A stretch of DNA of 64,000 nucleotides from assembly GCA_021604805.1 (NCBI GenBank), contig BQJR01000003.1, forward strand, positions 806,001 through 870,000, written 5' to 3'. Every line of letters starts with the position of its first letter. Positions within the stretch are counted from its first letter, which is position 1. Positions 46,385 to 54,309 of this stretch are shown piece by piece. The notes beneath the pieces were generated by a model. The model saw nothing but the letters and a program-made list of their open reading frames with translations. It had not been told where the DNA came from and did no database searches. The translations under genes and the position numbers were made by a program. The DNA is from Planctomycetota bacterium (GTDB taxonomy: Bacteria > Planctomycetota > B15-G4).

Positions 46385-49159
46385 ATGCCATCCTCCCACG
46401 ACTGGGACCAGCTCAAGCGGCTGTTCATCGCCGCGCGTGAGCTGCCACGCAGGGAGCGCGCAGCGTTCATCGAGCGCGAGTGTGACGACGACGCCCTGCG
46501 CGACGAGGTGCTCGAGCTGCTCGATCAAGCCGACGCCGACACGCCCTTCATGGAAGGGTCCACGCCGCGGCTCTCGCTCACCCGCTCCGAGTCCACCGAG
46601 GATCAGATCACTCCGATCCCCACGACGCCCAGCCAGCTCACGGAACCCGATCAGGAGATGCCCGAGTCGATCGGCCCCTACATCTTGCGAGAGATCCTCG
46701 GGCGCGGCGGAATGGGCCAGGTTTACCTCGCCGAACAACACACGCAGCTGCACCGCCTCGTGGCGCTCAAGATCCTGCGCTCCGCTGCGCCCAGCGCACA
46801 GGTGCTCGCGCGCTTCGCGAGTGAACGCCAAGCACTCGCGCAACTGAACCACCCCGGCATCGCGCAGGTCTACGATGCCGGCAGCACCGACGACGGGCAG
46901 CCCTTCCTCGCGATGGAGTACGTGCCCGGCAGCTCGATCACCGACTTCTGCGAGCAGCACGCACTCAGCGGTGTCGCGCGCCTCGAGCTCGCGGCGCAAG
47001 TCTGCCGCGCGATTCATCACTCTCACCTCCGCGGTCTGCTGCACCGCGACATCAAGCCGAACAACATCCTCGTGAGTGTGCTCGACGGTTCGGCGCAACC
47101 CAAGGTCATCGACTTCGGTGTGGCAAAAGCGCTGGCTGGCGACGGCGACGACAGTGCGACCACACGCCACGGTCAACTCCTCGGTACGCCCGAGTACGCC
47201 AGCCCGGAACAGCTCGCAGGCGACCCCGACATCGACACGCGCAGCGACGTGTGGGCGCTCGGTGTCGTGATCCACGAACTCCTCACCGGGGCGCTGCCGC
47301 GCGACGGTGCACGCCTCGCCGCGAGCGCGTCGACAGGCCTCGACAAGCCGCAGCAACGTGAACTCCAGCTCGTGCTGGAGTGCGCTCTGGCTGTCGATCG
47401 TGAGGAGCGCTACGCCTCGGCAGAGGGTCTCGCAGCGGACCTCGAGCGGCTCGTGCGCGGTGAGCCCGTGGGGCTCTCGCCGGCCACGCTGAGCGAACGC
47501 GCCCGCCGCACACTGCGCCGTCATCGCCTCGCGCTCGCGACCGTTGGCGTGCTCCTGATCGGCACGTTGCTCGGGCTACTCGGCCTCTGGCGTGGTCTCG
47601 AGGAGGCGCGACGCTCGGAAGAGAACGCACGCACCGCGGAGGCCAATGCGCGCAGCGCCGAAGCGAACGCGCGCAGCGACGCACGCTCCGCGGAAGCCAC
47701 GGTGGAATTCCTGCTCGAACTGTTCGCCGAGGCGGGCCCGAGCGAACGCCCCGTCGACTCGGTGACGGCTGGCGAGGTGCTCGACGCGGCGACCCGTCGC
47801 CTGGAGCAAGACTTTGCCGGCGACCCGCGCGCCAAGGCACGGCTCACAGCAGCCATGGCTGCGAGCCAACTGCAACTGAGTCGACGCAGCGTCGCGGTGG
47901 AACTCGCGCGCTCAGCCGTCGAACAGTGGATGGCGCTGGAGCCGCGCTCGCCCGCTTCCTTGCACTCGGCGCGACTCACGTTGGCGCACGCGCTCGCTGA
48001 AGGACTCGAACTCGAGGCTGCCACCGAGCAGATCGACGCCGCTGAGCTCGAGGCTCATGAACTCGCTTCGCCCCGTTTGGGGCGCCTGCGCATCACTCTG
48101 CAACGGGCGCGCGTGGCCCGTCTCAGTGGTGACATGCTCGAAGCCGCCGACCTGCTCGACGCAGCGCTGGCCGCGAGCTCCGCAGACGAAACCGCGAGCC
48201 CGGAGGAACGCCGGTTGAAGTCGCACGCGCTCATGAACCTCGGACAAGTGCTCATCGAGCTCGCCCGTTTCGCCGATGCTGAGAGCGTGCTGCTCGACGC
48301 CGAGCAGGCGCTCGCTGCGTACCTCCCCGAAGGCAACAACACCCTCCTCGAGGTGCGCGCCCGACGCGGCGCCGCGATGGCGCGACAAGGCAAGTCCAAC
48401 GAAGCCGAGGTCGTGCTGCGTGACGCACTCACAGGTCTCGAGTCCAGCCTCGGCCCCGACCACATGGCATTGGGGCCGCCCATGCTTGCGCTCGCGCATC
48501 TGTACGTTGGCGACGAGCGCAGTGAAGAAGCCGAACCGATCGCCACGCGCCTCGATGCGCTGATTGCCTCCAACCTCGGTCCGGACCATGTCGACCGGGT
48601 GGTGCCACTCAGCCTCGTCGGTTCGATCGCTGCCGAGCAGGGCGACTTCGAAGCCGCGCTCGCCGTGATCGAGGAAGCCGTCTCGATTGCGAAGGCCGGC
48701 TACGGTTCCGCGCATCCGTCCACACTGTCGCTGCGCATGAGCCGCATCGAGGTCCTGACCAGGCTCGGGCAACCCGGCACCGTCGCGGACGAACTCGAGA
48801 GCGTCGCGTCGCTCGCGCGTGAACGGCTCGGCGCCCGGCACCAACTCGCGGTGGGCCCCGTGGCGATGCGCGCCACCATGCTCGCCAGCGCGGGCCAAGT
48901 TCAGCTCGGCATGGAAGAAGTCGACTCAGCACTCGAAGCACTTGGTGATCCACCCGACAACGCTCCCGATGTTTCGCGTGCTCTGCTCCTCGCGACGCGC
49001 GCCGCGCTGCGCGGCCAATCAGGTCGCCCCGACAAGGGCCGTGCCGACGCGCTCGAAGCACGCGACATCCTCACATCCGAGGGCGCCGAAAGAGGTCGAA
49101 TCCATCAGATGGCAACACTCGGTGTGACACAGGTGCTGATGCGCTTGGGTGAAGGCTGA
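46385..49159 (+). CDS. Membrane-anchored Ser/Thr protein kinase 2 with TPR-like tail
   Basis: 924 residues from the ATG at 46385. N-terminal helical segment WDQLKRLFIAARELPRRERAAFIERE; kinase domain with ILGRGGMGQVYLAEQ, VALKILR, HRDIKPNNILV, VIDFGVAK and GTPEYASPEQL; membrane segment LALATVGVLLIGTLLGLLGLW near residue 387. A coiled-coil made of AEANARS heptad-like repeats follows (RRSEENARTAEANARSAEAN), then about 450 TPR-like residues. The extracytoplasmic TPR region probably senses a protein or envelope signal, passed to the cytoplasmic kinase and so to sigma factor 2. It matches the kinase at 14.4 kb in layout, but with a normal ATG start. Confidence 0.93.
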   Translation: MPSSHDWDQLKRLFIAARELPRRERAAFIERECDDDALRDEVLELLDQADADTPFMEGSTPRLSLTRSESTEDQITPIPTTPSQLTEPDQEMPESIGPYILREILGRGGMGQVYLAEQHTQLHRLVALKILRSAAPSAQVLARFASERQALAQLNHPGIAQVYDAGSTDDGQPFLAMEYVPGSSITDFCEQHALSGVARLELAAQVCRAIHHSHLRGLLHRDIKPNNILVSVLDGSAQPKVIDFGVAKALAGDGDDSATTRHGQLLGTPEYASPEQLAGDPDIDTRSDVWALGVVIHELLTGALPRDGARLAASASTGLDKPQQRELQLVLECALAVDREERYASAEGLAADLERLVRGEPVGLSPATLSERARRTLRRHRLALATVGVLLIGTLLGLLGLWRGLEEARRSEENARTAEANARSAEANARSDARSAEATVEFLLELFAEAGPSERPVDSVTAGEVLDAATRRLEQDFAGDPRAKARLTAAMAASQLQLSRRSVAVELARSAVEQWMALEPRSPASLHSARLTLAHALAEGLELEAATEQIDAAELEAHELASPRLGRLRITLQRARVARLSGDMLEAADLLDAALAASSADETASPEERRLKSHALMNLGQVLIELARFADAESVLLDAEQALAAYLPEGNNTLLEVRARRGAAMARQGKSNEAEVVLRDALTGLESSLGPDHMALGPPMLALAHLYVGDERSEEAEPIATRLDALIASNLGPDHVDRVVPLSLVGSIAAEQGDFEAALAVIEEAVSIAKAGYGSAHPSTLSLRMSRIEVLTRLGQPGTVADELESVASLARERLGARHQLAVGPVAMRATMLASAGQVQLGMEEVDSALEALGDPPDNAPDVSRALLLATRAALRGQSGRPDKGRADALEARDILTSEGAERGRIHQMATLGVTQVLMRLGEG

Positions 49160-49288
49160 GGCGTCCCGGACCGCAGCAACAAGCCCTCGGGGTGCGCGCG
49201 GAGGTCGAACAGCTTTCAGGCGGCGAAGTCACCGGCCGCGCAGCCTGCCCACGCAGGGCGCGACGGTCGAGTCAGCGCGACGATCGGG

Positions 49289-49801
49289 TTACTCGCGCGC
49301 GTCGTCGAGCGGACCGAGGAACATCGCGCGCACACGTTGCTTGCCGAGCACGCGGACCAACTCGCGCAGCGTGCAGAACAGGAAGAAGAGCACGAAGAGC
49401 CAGATCTGGACGACCCAGAAGTGCGGCCAGACGACCTTCTCGAGCAGTTGGGTGTTGGCGGCGCCGAGGTCGCCGAGCTCATTCCAGAACTCGATGAGTT
49501 TCTCGAGGTAGCGCACCGCGAAGGCCGCGATGAAGTAGATCAACGTCTTCCAGACCACGTTGTAGATCAGCGGGCGCTCAGGGAAGCGATTCAGGAGCGG
49601 CAGCATGTCCACGAGGAGCACGACCTTGGCGACGATCAGTGCCCCGATCGTCGCGTTCATGAAGGCGCCGAACTCGATGCCGTACTCCCGCAACATCAGC
49701 GCCTGCGTGAGCGCGAGCAGCTGAAAGGCGACGAAGAAGAAGATCGTGATCGGGATGATCTTGACCAGCTCTTCTTTGAACCACGCGACGACTTTGCCCA
49801 T
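49289..49801 (-). CDS. Membrane protein, four helices, unknown function
   Basis: 170 residues from the ATG at 49801. Membrane segments: IIPITIFFFVAFQLLALTQAL, FMNATIGALIVAKVVLLVDML, NVVWKTLIYFIAAFAVRYLEKL and FWVVQIWLFVLFFLFCTLREL. Charged loops and the motif LLNRFPERPLIYN separate helices 2 and 3. I recognise the layout from uncharacterised membrane proteins of Gram-negative bacteria but cannot name a function. It is convergent with kinase 2 (129 bases between), and no partner gene adjoins it. Confidence 0.75.
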   Translation of the reverse strand: MGKVVAWFKEELVKIIPITIFFFVAFQLLALTQALMLREYGIEFGAFMNATIGALIVAKVVLLVDMLPLLNRFPERPLIYNVVWKTLIYFIAAFAVRYLEKLIEFWNELGDLGAANTQLLEKVVWPHFWVVQIWLFVLFFLFCTLRELVRVLGKQRVRAMFLGPLDDARE

Positions 49802-49973
49802 TGCGCTCTCCTGGCCCGGCGGTGCTTGTTCCTGACGCGACGGCACGCGTCGTAACACATCAGGCGCGCGTTGTATCGCGCCTGCGTTCAGCCGCCGAGG
49901 ATCGGGAGATCGGCGCGCCAGGCACCGACGGCGTGCGCTCGAGCAACGCGCAGGTGGTAGGCGCGTCCGAAGC

Positions 49974-50342
49974 TCATGCGGCCGCGTCGAGCTTGTGCAG
50001 GATGTCAGTGCAGCGCCGGACGTCGCGCTGGAAGAACACGAAGCCGTAGCCGAAGACCGCGAGCATCAGGAGTCGGCCCCAAGACACCGTGCTGTCCATC
50101 CAGCTCGCAGTCGATTCAGGAGCGCCCATGGTCAGTCGCAGCACGAGCATCGACAGGTGGTAGAGCGTGACGACCCCCAGGCCGTACATCATGAGTTGCG
50201 AGCGCGTGCGGAAGCCGCGAACGACCTTGCGGTACTCCTTCGACTTCAGGTCCTGCTTGTCTGCGTACCGCAACTCCCGGCCCGCGCTCGCTTCGGCGAC
50301 GAGATCTTCGGGGGAGCGGCTGTCGGTGTCGGGTTGAGTCAT
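49974..50342 (-). CDS. Small two-helix membrane protein, unknown
   Basis: 122 residues from the ATG at 50342. A charged N-terminal region (PEDLVAEASAGRELRYADKQDLKSKEYRK) precedes two membrane helices (LMMYGLGVVTLYHLSMLVL and WGRLLMLAVFGYGFVFF), and the chain ends RDVRRCTDILHKLDAAA. The pattern is protein-like but I cannot assign a family. It lies 40 bases downstream of the VOC-protein gene on the same strand and may be co-transcribed with it. Confidence 0.65.
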   Translation of the reverse strand: MTQPDTDSRSPEDLVAEASAGRELRYADKQDLKSKEYRKVVRGFRTRSQLMMYGLGVVTLYHLSMLVLRLTMGAPESTASWMDSTVSWGRLLMLAVFGYGFVFFQRDVRRCTDILHKLDAAA

Positions 50343-50382
50343 GAGTTGAGAGTGTAACGGCTCAGACGCGAAGACACATAAA

Positions 50383-50778
50383 TCAGGGCGTCGGCGGCAC
50401 TCGCTCGTAGAAGTAGTAACAGAGCCCATCCGGCGCGACGACGAAGAACACCTGGAAGCGTTCGCCGTTGCGCTCGTCGATGCGCCAGTTGGCGGTTTCG
50501 ACGCCGTTGGCTTGCAGCTCGTCGCGCACGTCGTGGATGTTCGCGACTTCCACGGCCGCGCCGTCCTGCGCTGCGTCGCCGCCGTTGATCGCGAAGCCGA
50601 TCTGCACGCCATCGCGCTCGAGCACGACGGTTGGGTTGGGTGAGTCGCGGCGCTCGACTTCGTGCATGCCGAAGGCTTTCGCGTACCAGGTCGAGGCGGC
50701 GTCGAGGTCGGTGACGGGAAGCGCGAGCACATCGGCTTGAAACGGCGCGGCGGCGCGGAAGTGTGCTTCGTCGGGCAT
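50383..50778 (-). CDS. VOC (glyoxalase/bleomycin-resistance fold) family protein
   Basis: 131 residues from the ATG at 50778. It shows the paired beta-alpha-beta-beta-beta units of vicinal-oxygen-chelate proteins: LALPVTDLDAASTWYAKAFGM, TVVLERDGVQIGFAINGG, VEVANIHDVRDELQANGV and FFVVAPDGLCYYFYERV. The histidine/glutamate metal ligands are not clearly conserved, so it may bind a ligand rather than catalyse. Substrate unknown. Its neighbours are small accessory genes. Confidence 0.82.
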   Translation of the reverse strand: MPDEAHFRAAAPFQADVLALPVTDLDAASTWYAKAFGMHEVERRDSPNPTVVLERDGVQIGFAINGGDAAQDGAAVEVANIHDVRDELQANGVETANWRIDERNGERFQVFFVVAPDGLCYYFYERVPPTP

Positions 50779-50842
50779 GGTCGTCACGGGCTCCGCCGAG
50801 GCTGCACGGTTCACGCGCTCGGCGAACACGGCGGGCCTCGAG

Positions 50843-51118
50843 TCAATCCATGAACAGTGTGTCGGGTAGGTCCGCCAAAGTGAAGGGACCGAAAACGCGC
50901 TGCGTGCCGCTGCGCCACTCGCGCCCGCGTTCGGGGCCAGCGGGCCGCTCCACCTTGCGAGTCGACGGGCGGCGGACCGAGCGACATGCCCATGTGGACC
51001 GGGACCGACGCCCCGTCCCCGGCGGCGCGAAGCCGCTGTGCTCGTGGAGCATCGCCCACGATTCGCGCGCTTGGCGCTCGGGAGTCATGACTGTGATCCA
51101 CTGGTCGAGGCCGATCAC
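50843..51118 (-). CDS. Small unrecognised protein translationally coupled to the ArsR gene
   Basis: 91 residues from a GTG that overlaps the ArsR stop codon by four bases (GTGA). The start MIGLDQWITVMTPERQARESWAMLHEHSGF and end RVFGPFTLADLPDTLFMD look like real protein; the middle is arginine- and proline-rich. No family recognised. The coupling to the regulator is the main support. An alternative is that the middle is a frame-shifted remnant. Confidence 0.45.
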   Translation of the reverse strand: MIGLDQWITVMTPERQARESWAMLHEHSGFAPPGTGRRSRSTWACRSVRRPSTRKVERPAGPERGREWRSGTQRVFGPFTLADLPDTLFMD

Positions 51119-51459
51119 TCCTCCACAACATCGCGCAGCCGCGCGATCGCGTCGTCCCATTGAGCGGAGATGTTGGCGAGGTAATCGCGTGCGCCGGTGA
51201 GCGCTTTGGGGCGGATCGCAAAGCGACTCTCGCGGCCGGCGCGCTTGCGGTTCACGAGGCCGGCGTCGCTCAGAACTCGGAGGTGCTTGGTGACGGCTTG
51301 GCGTGTGAGGGCGAGGCCGTCGGTGAGTTCGGTGATCGAGTGACGCTCGCCGTCACTGAGTCGCGCGACGAGTTCCAAGCGCGTGGCATCGCCCAGCGCC
51401 GCGAACACGGGTGCGGGGTTCTTGCGGCGCGACCGTGCGCGCGACTTAACCGGCGACAT
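51115..51459 (-). CDS. ArsR-family transcriptional regulator
   Basis: 114-residue winged-helix repressor. VFAALGDATRLELVARLSDGERHSITELTDGLALTRQAVTKHLRVLSDAGLVNRKRAGRE is the complete ArsR winged helix with recognition helix TRQAVTKHL. There is no ELCVCDL-type metal site. Its start overlaps the end of the SRPBCC gene by 14 bases, the common ArsR + SRPBCC (AHSA1) pairing in which the regulator controls its partner. Here the regulator is second rather than first in the unit. Confidence 0.92.
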   Translation of the reverse strand: MSPVKSRARSRRKNPAPVFAALGDATRLELVARLSDGERHSITELTDGLALTRQAVTKHLRVLSDAGLVNRKRAGRESRFAIRPKALTGARDYLANISAQWDDAIARLRDVVEE

Positions 51460-51904
51460 GAGCGGTCACGTGCCCGGCCTGGATGTCCCAACCTTGCTTG
51501 TTGGAGCGCAGCACTTCGAGTCGCTTGGCTTCCGGGAACTGGAGGAAGCCCGACTCGGTGATCGTGAGGCGCGTGCCGTCGGCGGTGGGTTCCAAGCAGA
51601 ACTCCACGGTGACCTTCGCGTCGGCGTCGTACTCGCCGTCGGGATCGACCGCGCTCGGCGGCCAAGAGAACGCGAACACCCGCTCGTGTTCCAGCGTCTC
51701 GGTGAGCGACTCCCACTTCACGTGCTCGTGCCCGGGGAAAGTGAGCTGCCCCGTGCTGAGCGCGCCGACTTCAAAGGGCCCGTCGAGCCGAACTCGAAAC
51801 CACGCGCCGAACTCCTCGTGGTCGGTGAGCGCCTTCCACACCCGCGCAACCGGCGCTTTGAGTTCGACGACCTTCTCGATCTGATCTTGGTTCGCTGCAG
51901 TCAT
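51446..51904 (-). CDS. SRPBCC/AHSA1-domain protein
   Basis: 152-residue START-like ligand-binding protein. IEKVVELKAPVARVWKALTDHEEFGAWFRV and the C-terminal helix (LQFPEAKRLEVLRSNKQGWDIQ) are typical AHSA1-type SRPBCC features, forming a hydrophobic cavity. The ATG at 51904 is preceded by AGGAGG at 6 bases. That ribosome-binding site lies inside the right arm of a two-part inverted repeat (51906-51969), so translation may be controlled by RNA folding. It forms an overlapping unit with the ArsR gene and the small downstream gene. Confidence 0.9.
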   Translation of the reverse strand: MTAANQDQIEKVVELKAPVARVWKALTDHEEFGAWFRVRLDGPFEVGALSTGQLTFPGHEHVKWESLTETLEHERVFAFSWPPSAVDPDGEYDADAKVTVEFCLEPTADGTRLTITESGFLQFPEAKRLEVLRSNKQGWDIQAGHVTAHVAG

Positions 51905-51905
51905 T

Positions 51906-51969
51906 GGCAACCTCCTGGTTGCGCATGACTCTAGGGGACGCGCCGGCAACGCGCAACCGCCGAGTTGCC
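51906..51969 (-). repeat. Two-part inverted repeat, attC-like architecture or RBS hairpin
   Basis: GGCAAC (51906-51911) pairs with GTTGCC (51964-51969). After a 5-base spacer on both sides, GGTTGCGC (51917-51924) pairs with GCGCAACC (51951-51958), around a 26-base centre. This R-spacer-L-centre-L-spacer-R layout is that of an integron attC site, and it sits exactly between two genes like the true sites at 52.6-54.4 kb. However, its sequence does not match their consensus. The minus-strand arm contains the AGGAGG of the SRPBCC gene. Confidence 0.4.
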
Positions 51970-51974
51970 TTTCT

Positions 51975-52223
51975 TCACCGGCGAGGCGCGCACCCCGCAT
52001 CCTTGAGCACGCGCTCGCGCGACGCCGGGTGCTTCCCGAGGTGACGCGCAGGACGAATCGGTCGCGCGCTGAAGTTGCCCCCACAGTTCGGGCAGCGAGA
52101 TTCCAAGACGCCCTCCACGCACTCCCGACAGAAGGTGCACTCGAAGGTGCAGATCATCGCGTCCAGCGAGTCGTAGGGAAGGTCGCGGTCACAGCATTCG
52201 CAGTTGGGTCGCAGATCGAGCAT
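51975..52223 (-). CDS. DUF1272-family zinc-ribbon protein
   Basis: 82 residues: MLDLRPNCECCDRDLPYDSLDAMICTFECTFC and ECVEGVLESRCPNCGG place seven or more cysteines in CxxC and CxxCxxC pairs, the pattern of the DUF1272 zinc-binding family. The function is unknown. It starts 4 bases after the end of the DUF2200 gene on the same strand, so the two are one transcript. Confidence 0.88.
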   Translation of the reverse strand: MLDLRPNCECCDRDLPYDSLDAMICTFECTFCRECVEGVLESRCPNCGGNFSARPIRPARHLGKHPASRERVLKDAGCAPRR

Positions 52224-52227
52224 TCGT

Positions 52228-52587
52228 TCACTCGCTCCGAAGGATCTTGTCCATCTTGCGCCCCCGCGCCAGCTCGTCGATCAACTTGTCGAGGTACCTG
52301 GCCTTCTGCGTCAACGGGTTCTCGATCTCCTCCACCCGATACCCGCAGATCACCCCCGTGATGAGATGAGCGTTCGGGTTGAGCCGCGCCTGCTCAAAGA
52401 ACTCCGCAAACGTCGACTTGCCCTTGATGTGCTTCTGCACCGCGCGCTTGTCAAAGCCGGTCAACCACTCGATCACCTGATGCAGCTCGGCCTTGGTGCG
52501 CCCCTTCTTCTCAACCTTCGTCACGTAGTGCGGGTAGACGGAGAAGAACGGCATGGCGGCGATTCGTTCGTCGCTTGTGGTGGGCAT
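52228..52587 (-). CDS. DUF2200-family protein
   Basis: 119 residues from the ATG at 52587. RIAAMPFFSVYPHYVTKVEKKGRTKAELHQVIEWLTGFD and ITGVICGYRVEEIENPLTQKARYLDKLIDELA are the conserved core of DUF2200, small proteins of unknown function found in many bacteria. It lies 37 bases beyond the degenerate attC site and could be the next cassette of the array together with the DUF1272 gene. Its G+C is nearer the chromosomal average than that of the upstream cassettes. Confidence 0.88.
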   Translation of the reverse strand: MPTTSDERIAAMPFFSVYPHYVTKVEKKGRTKAELHQVIEWLTGFDKRAVQKHIKGKSTFAEFFEQARLNPNAHLITGVICGYRVEEIENPLTQKARYLDKLIDELARGRKMDKILRSE

Positions 52588-52623
52588 GGGAGTAGTTTCC
52601 TTCGAGCTTGGCGGCAGCGTCGA

Positions 52624-52688
52624 CGACCAACCGTGTTGCAGCGCGCCGGACAACTCCGAGCGACGCCCACAGCAAGCGCGTGTTCGGC
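52624..52688 (-). repeat. attC site D (degenerate)
   Basis: 65 bases from GACCAAC to GTTCGGC on the plus strand, containing GCAAGCGCGTGTT as in site A and a GCAGCGCG inner arm. Both outer cores carry a mismatch to RYYYAAC/GTTRRRY. Position directly after the stop of the broken cassette gene supports it. Confidence 0.55.
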
Positions 52689-52708
52689 GCGACGTTCATC
52701 ATCGCTGC

Positions 52709-53112
52709 TCAACCATACGTGGTGAGTTCGATGCCGAGGCCGATCTCTCCGGCCGCTCGCAGGAGGGGTGCAGGAAAGGCGTCCGTTTGGACGACGACAT
52801 CGTCGGTGCCGATCCTCAGCTCACTCGGAAAATCGAGGACGAACCAGTCGAGTCCAGGCAAACGCGCCACCCGCTTCAGCGCAGACTCATGCTCGCCGAG
52901 AAACCGCAGCGCATCCTCCACCTGCCTGGGAGGTCCGACCATTCCGCCGCGGACACCGCAACGGTGATTCCCGAGTAGGTGCAGCGCGCACCATCCGCCT
53001 GCGATGACCTGCGCGGCCCGCCACGCCGAAAGATCGAACTCGGTTTGAAGAGTTTCATCTGGAGGAGTGCTTCGACATCTAGGTTGTCGCCGCAGATTCT
53101 CAGGGTGCACAT
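52709..53112 (-). pseudogene. Cassette-borne small protein gene broken by a 1-base deletion
   Basis: The gene starts MCTLRICGDNLDVEALL at 53112, 9 bases after attC A, and reads well to AVSAAEWSDLPG. There (about 52924-52926) the frame is lost and continues one frame over with QVEDALRFLGEHESALKRVARLPG, FVLDFPSELRIG and AAGEIGLGIELTTYG. Joining both parts across a single missing base gives a 134-codon gene like small uncharacterised proteins (MCTLR...) common in integron cassettes, as far as I recall. There is no slippery heptamer at the junction, so a deletion or a sequencing error is likelier than programmed frameshifting. Confidence 0.72.
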
Positions 53113-53120
53113 GCGCGTGA

Positions 53121-53183
53121 GCCTAGCGCTATTGTGGTTCGGCGGCGCCGCGGAGCGGCGTCAGCTGCAAGCGCGTGTTAGCT
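53121..53183 (-). repeat. attC site A
   Basis: 63 bases on the plus strand from GCCTAGCGC to GTGTTAGC, an imperfect palindrome with the central arms CGGCG/GCCG and GCAGC-type bulges. It shares GCTATTGT, CCGCGGAGCGGCGTC and GCTGCAAGCGC with site B. It closes the DUF4145 cassette. Confidence 0.8.
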
Positions 53184-53228
53184 ATTGGCTGCGGGCTTGC
53201 TACTGCGTTCATTCCTGCGTTGAACGAA

Positions 53229-53804
53229 CTACTCATATTTGCTGTGGAGTATGAATACATACTCAGTGATCGCGTGTGCAAAGTTGAACAGATCTTGAGC
53301 ATCCTCTGCTTGAACCATCTCGCCCGAAGGATGAGCTCCAGTGTTTCGCACTTGCCAGAGCGCCTTCGACCAATCAAACAGGCGAGCATCGATGACTTCC
53401 CGCTCACGCAGAGCTGCCAATCGCTTATTGAGCGAATCTCCCGGCGCATTGTAATGCACACAGATGCTTTCCACAGTACGTCCGCACATTACTGCGCAAG
53501 CAGCAAATGCACCTGCGCGGAAGCACTTTCGAGCTTCTTCTAATGAAGCTCGAACGATTTCTGGAACATCCCAAGGGACGTACTTGTCGGGATCGGGCCA
53601 GATCCGGGTGGGGATGGACCATCCTTGCTCTCGACTATCTGGATCAGGGTAGTTTTCCTGAAGACTCACGAGAGTCTCTTGGCAACTAGGGCACACGAGA
53701 AGGCTCACTCGGTATCCGAGGTCATCTACCGACGCTCGGTGCTCTCGGCGCGAGGCCTCTTGCGCATCGACGAGTGACTTGCAGATCGGGCAGTCAATCA
53801 GCAA
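53229..53804 (-). CDS. DUF4145-family HEPN-like protein with zinc ribbon (cassette gene)
   Basis: 191 residues starting at TTG 53804, which has GGGGG placed 6 bases upstream; the nearby ATG is out of frame. The N-terminus has a zinc ribbon with C5/C8 (CPIC) and C38/C41 (CPSC). The C-terminal half is the helical DUF4145 domain, related to HEPN: ARKCFRAGAFAACAVMCGRTVESICVHY, then WQVRNTGAHPSGE with R153-N-x-x-x-H158, the R-x4-H motif of HEPN ribonucleases. DUF4145 occurs alone or fused to restriction-enzyme subunits, so a defence or RNA-cleaving role is possible, not shown. The gene fills a cassette between attC B and attC A. Confidence 0.85.
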   Translation of the reverse strand: MLIDCPICKSLVDAQEASRREHRASVDDLGYRVSLLVCPSCQETLVSLQENYPDPDSREQGWSIPTRIWPDPDKYVPWDVPEIVRASLEEARKCFRAGAFAACAVMCGRTVESICVHYNAPGDSLNKRLAALREREVIDARLFDWSKALWQVRNTGAHPSGEMVQAEDAQDLFNFAHAITEYVFILHSKYE

Positions 53805-53823
53805 CCAGTGCCCCCTTCCATAT

Positions 53824-53886
53824 GTCTGACGCTATTGTTCTTCAGCTGTACCGCGGAGCGGCGTCCGCTGCAAGCGCTTGTTAGAT
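53824..53886 (-). repeat. attC site B
   Basis: 63 bases on the plus strand from GTCTGAC to GTTAGAT, with CCGCGGAGCGGCGTCCGCTGCAAGCGCTTGTTAG shared (in two shorter pieces) with sites A and C. The stop codon of the membrane-protein cassette gene lies inside its ATCTAAC core (minus strand). It closes that cassette. Confidence 0.88.
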
Positions 53887-54309
53887 GGTCACCCACAGCG
53901 CCCAGAGAGACAGGGCGCTGCAAGAAAAGCAGATGAAAAGGAACGGACCATGTGTGATTAGCCAGCGGCGCCATCCACGGAAACGAGTTTGACGATCATT
54001 CTGGAACATGCTTACCGAACCGACTCTTCGGCAAAGTGCGCGTTCGATGCGAGCTGCCGCCGAGAAGAATGTGTCGGCCGAGCGGATAAAGCCAATGTGC
54101 GTTCGCAATAGAACCAAGCTCATTATGAATCCGAAAGCTGCCGCGGCCGACGCGAAACCGAATTCGTTTGTCCGGACTAGGTAACCAGCGCCAGCCAAGA
54201 CTGCAGTCCCCTGGCCGATGCAAAGCAACCTTAGGGACCTGCTGGCATTCGAGTAGTGCCTAGCAAAGGCGCATGCCTCCCGGTAGGCCTGTTCGCGCAA
54301 GTCGCCCAT
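53881..54309 (-). CDS. Small membrane protein (cassette gene)
   Basis: 142 residues. The ATG (54309) begins 5 bases after the recombination point G^TTAG of attC C, and the TAA stop is within attC B, so gene and cassette coincide. Segments: SLRLLCIGQGTAVLAGAGYLV, FGFASAAAAFGFIMSLVLL and GPFLFICFSCSALSLWALWV are membrane helices, with a basic loop RRVGSVSMFQNDRQTRFRGW before the last. I do not recognise a family. The lack of an obvious ribosome-binding site is usual for cassettes. Confidence 0.8.
   Translation of the reverse strand: MGDLREQAYREACAFARHYSNASRSLRLLCIGQGTAVLAGAGYLVRTNEFGFASAAAAFGFIMSLVLLRTHIGFIRSADTFFSAAARIERALCRRVGSVSMFQNDRQTRFRGWRRWLITHGPFLFICFSCSALSLWALWVTI

Noticed and set aside
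52876..53112. Programmed -1 frameshift in the small cassette gene
   Set aside because: The junction has no X-XXY-YYZ slippery heptamer and no stem-loop placed after it; a one-base deletion or sequence error is simpler.
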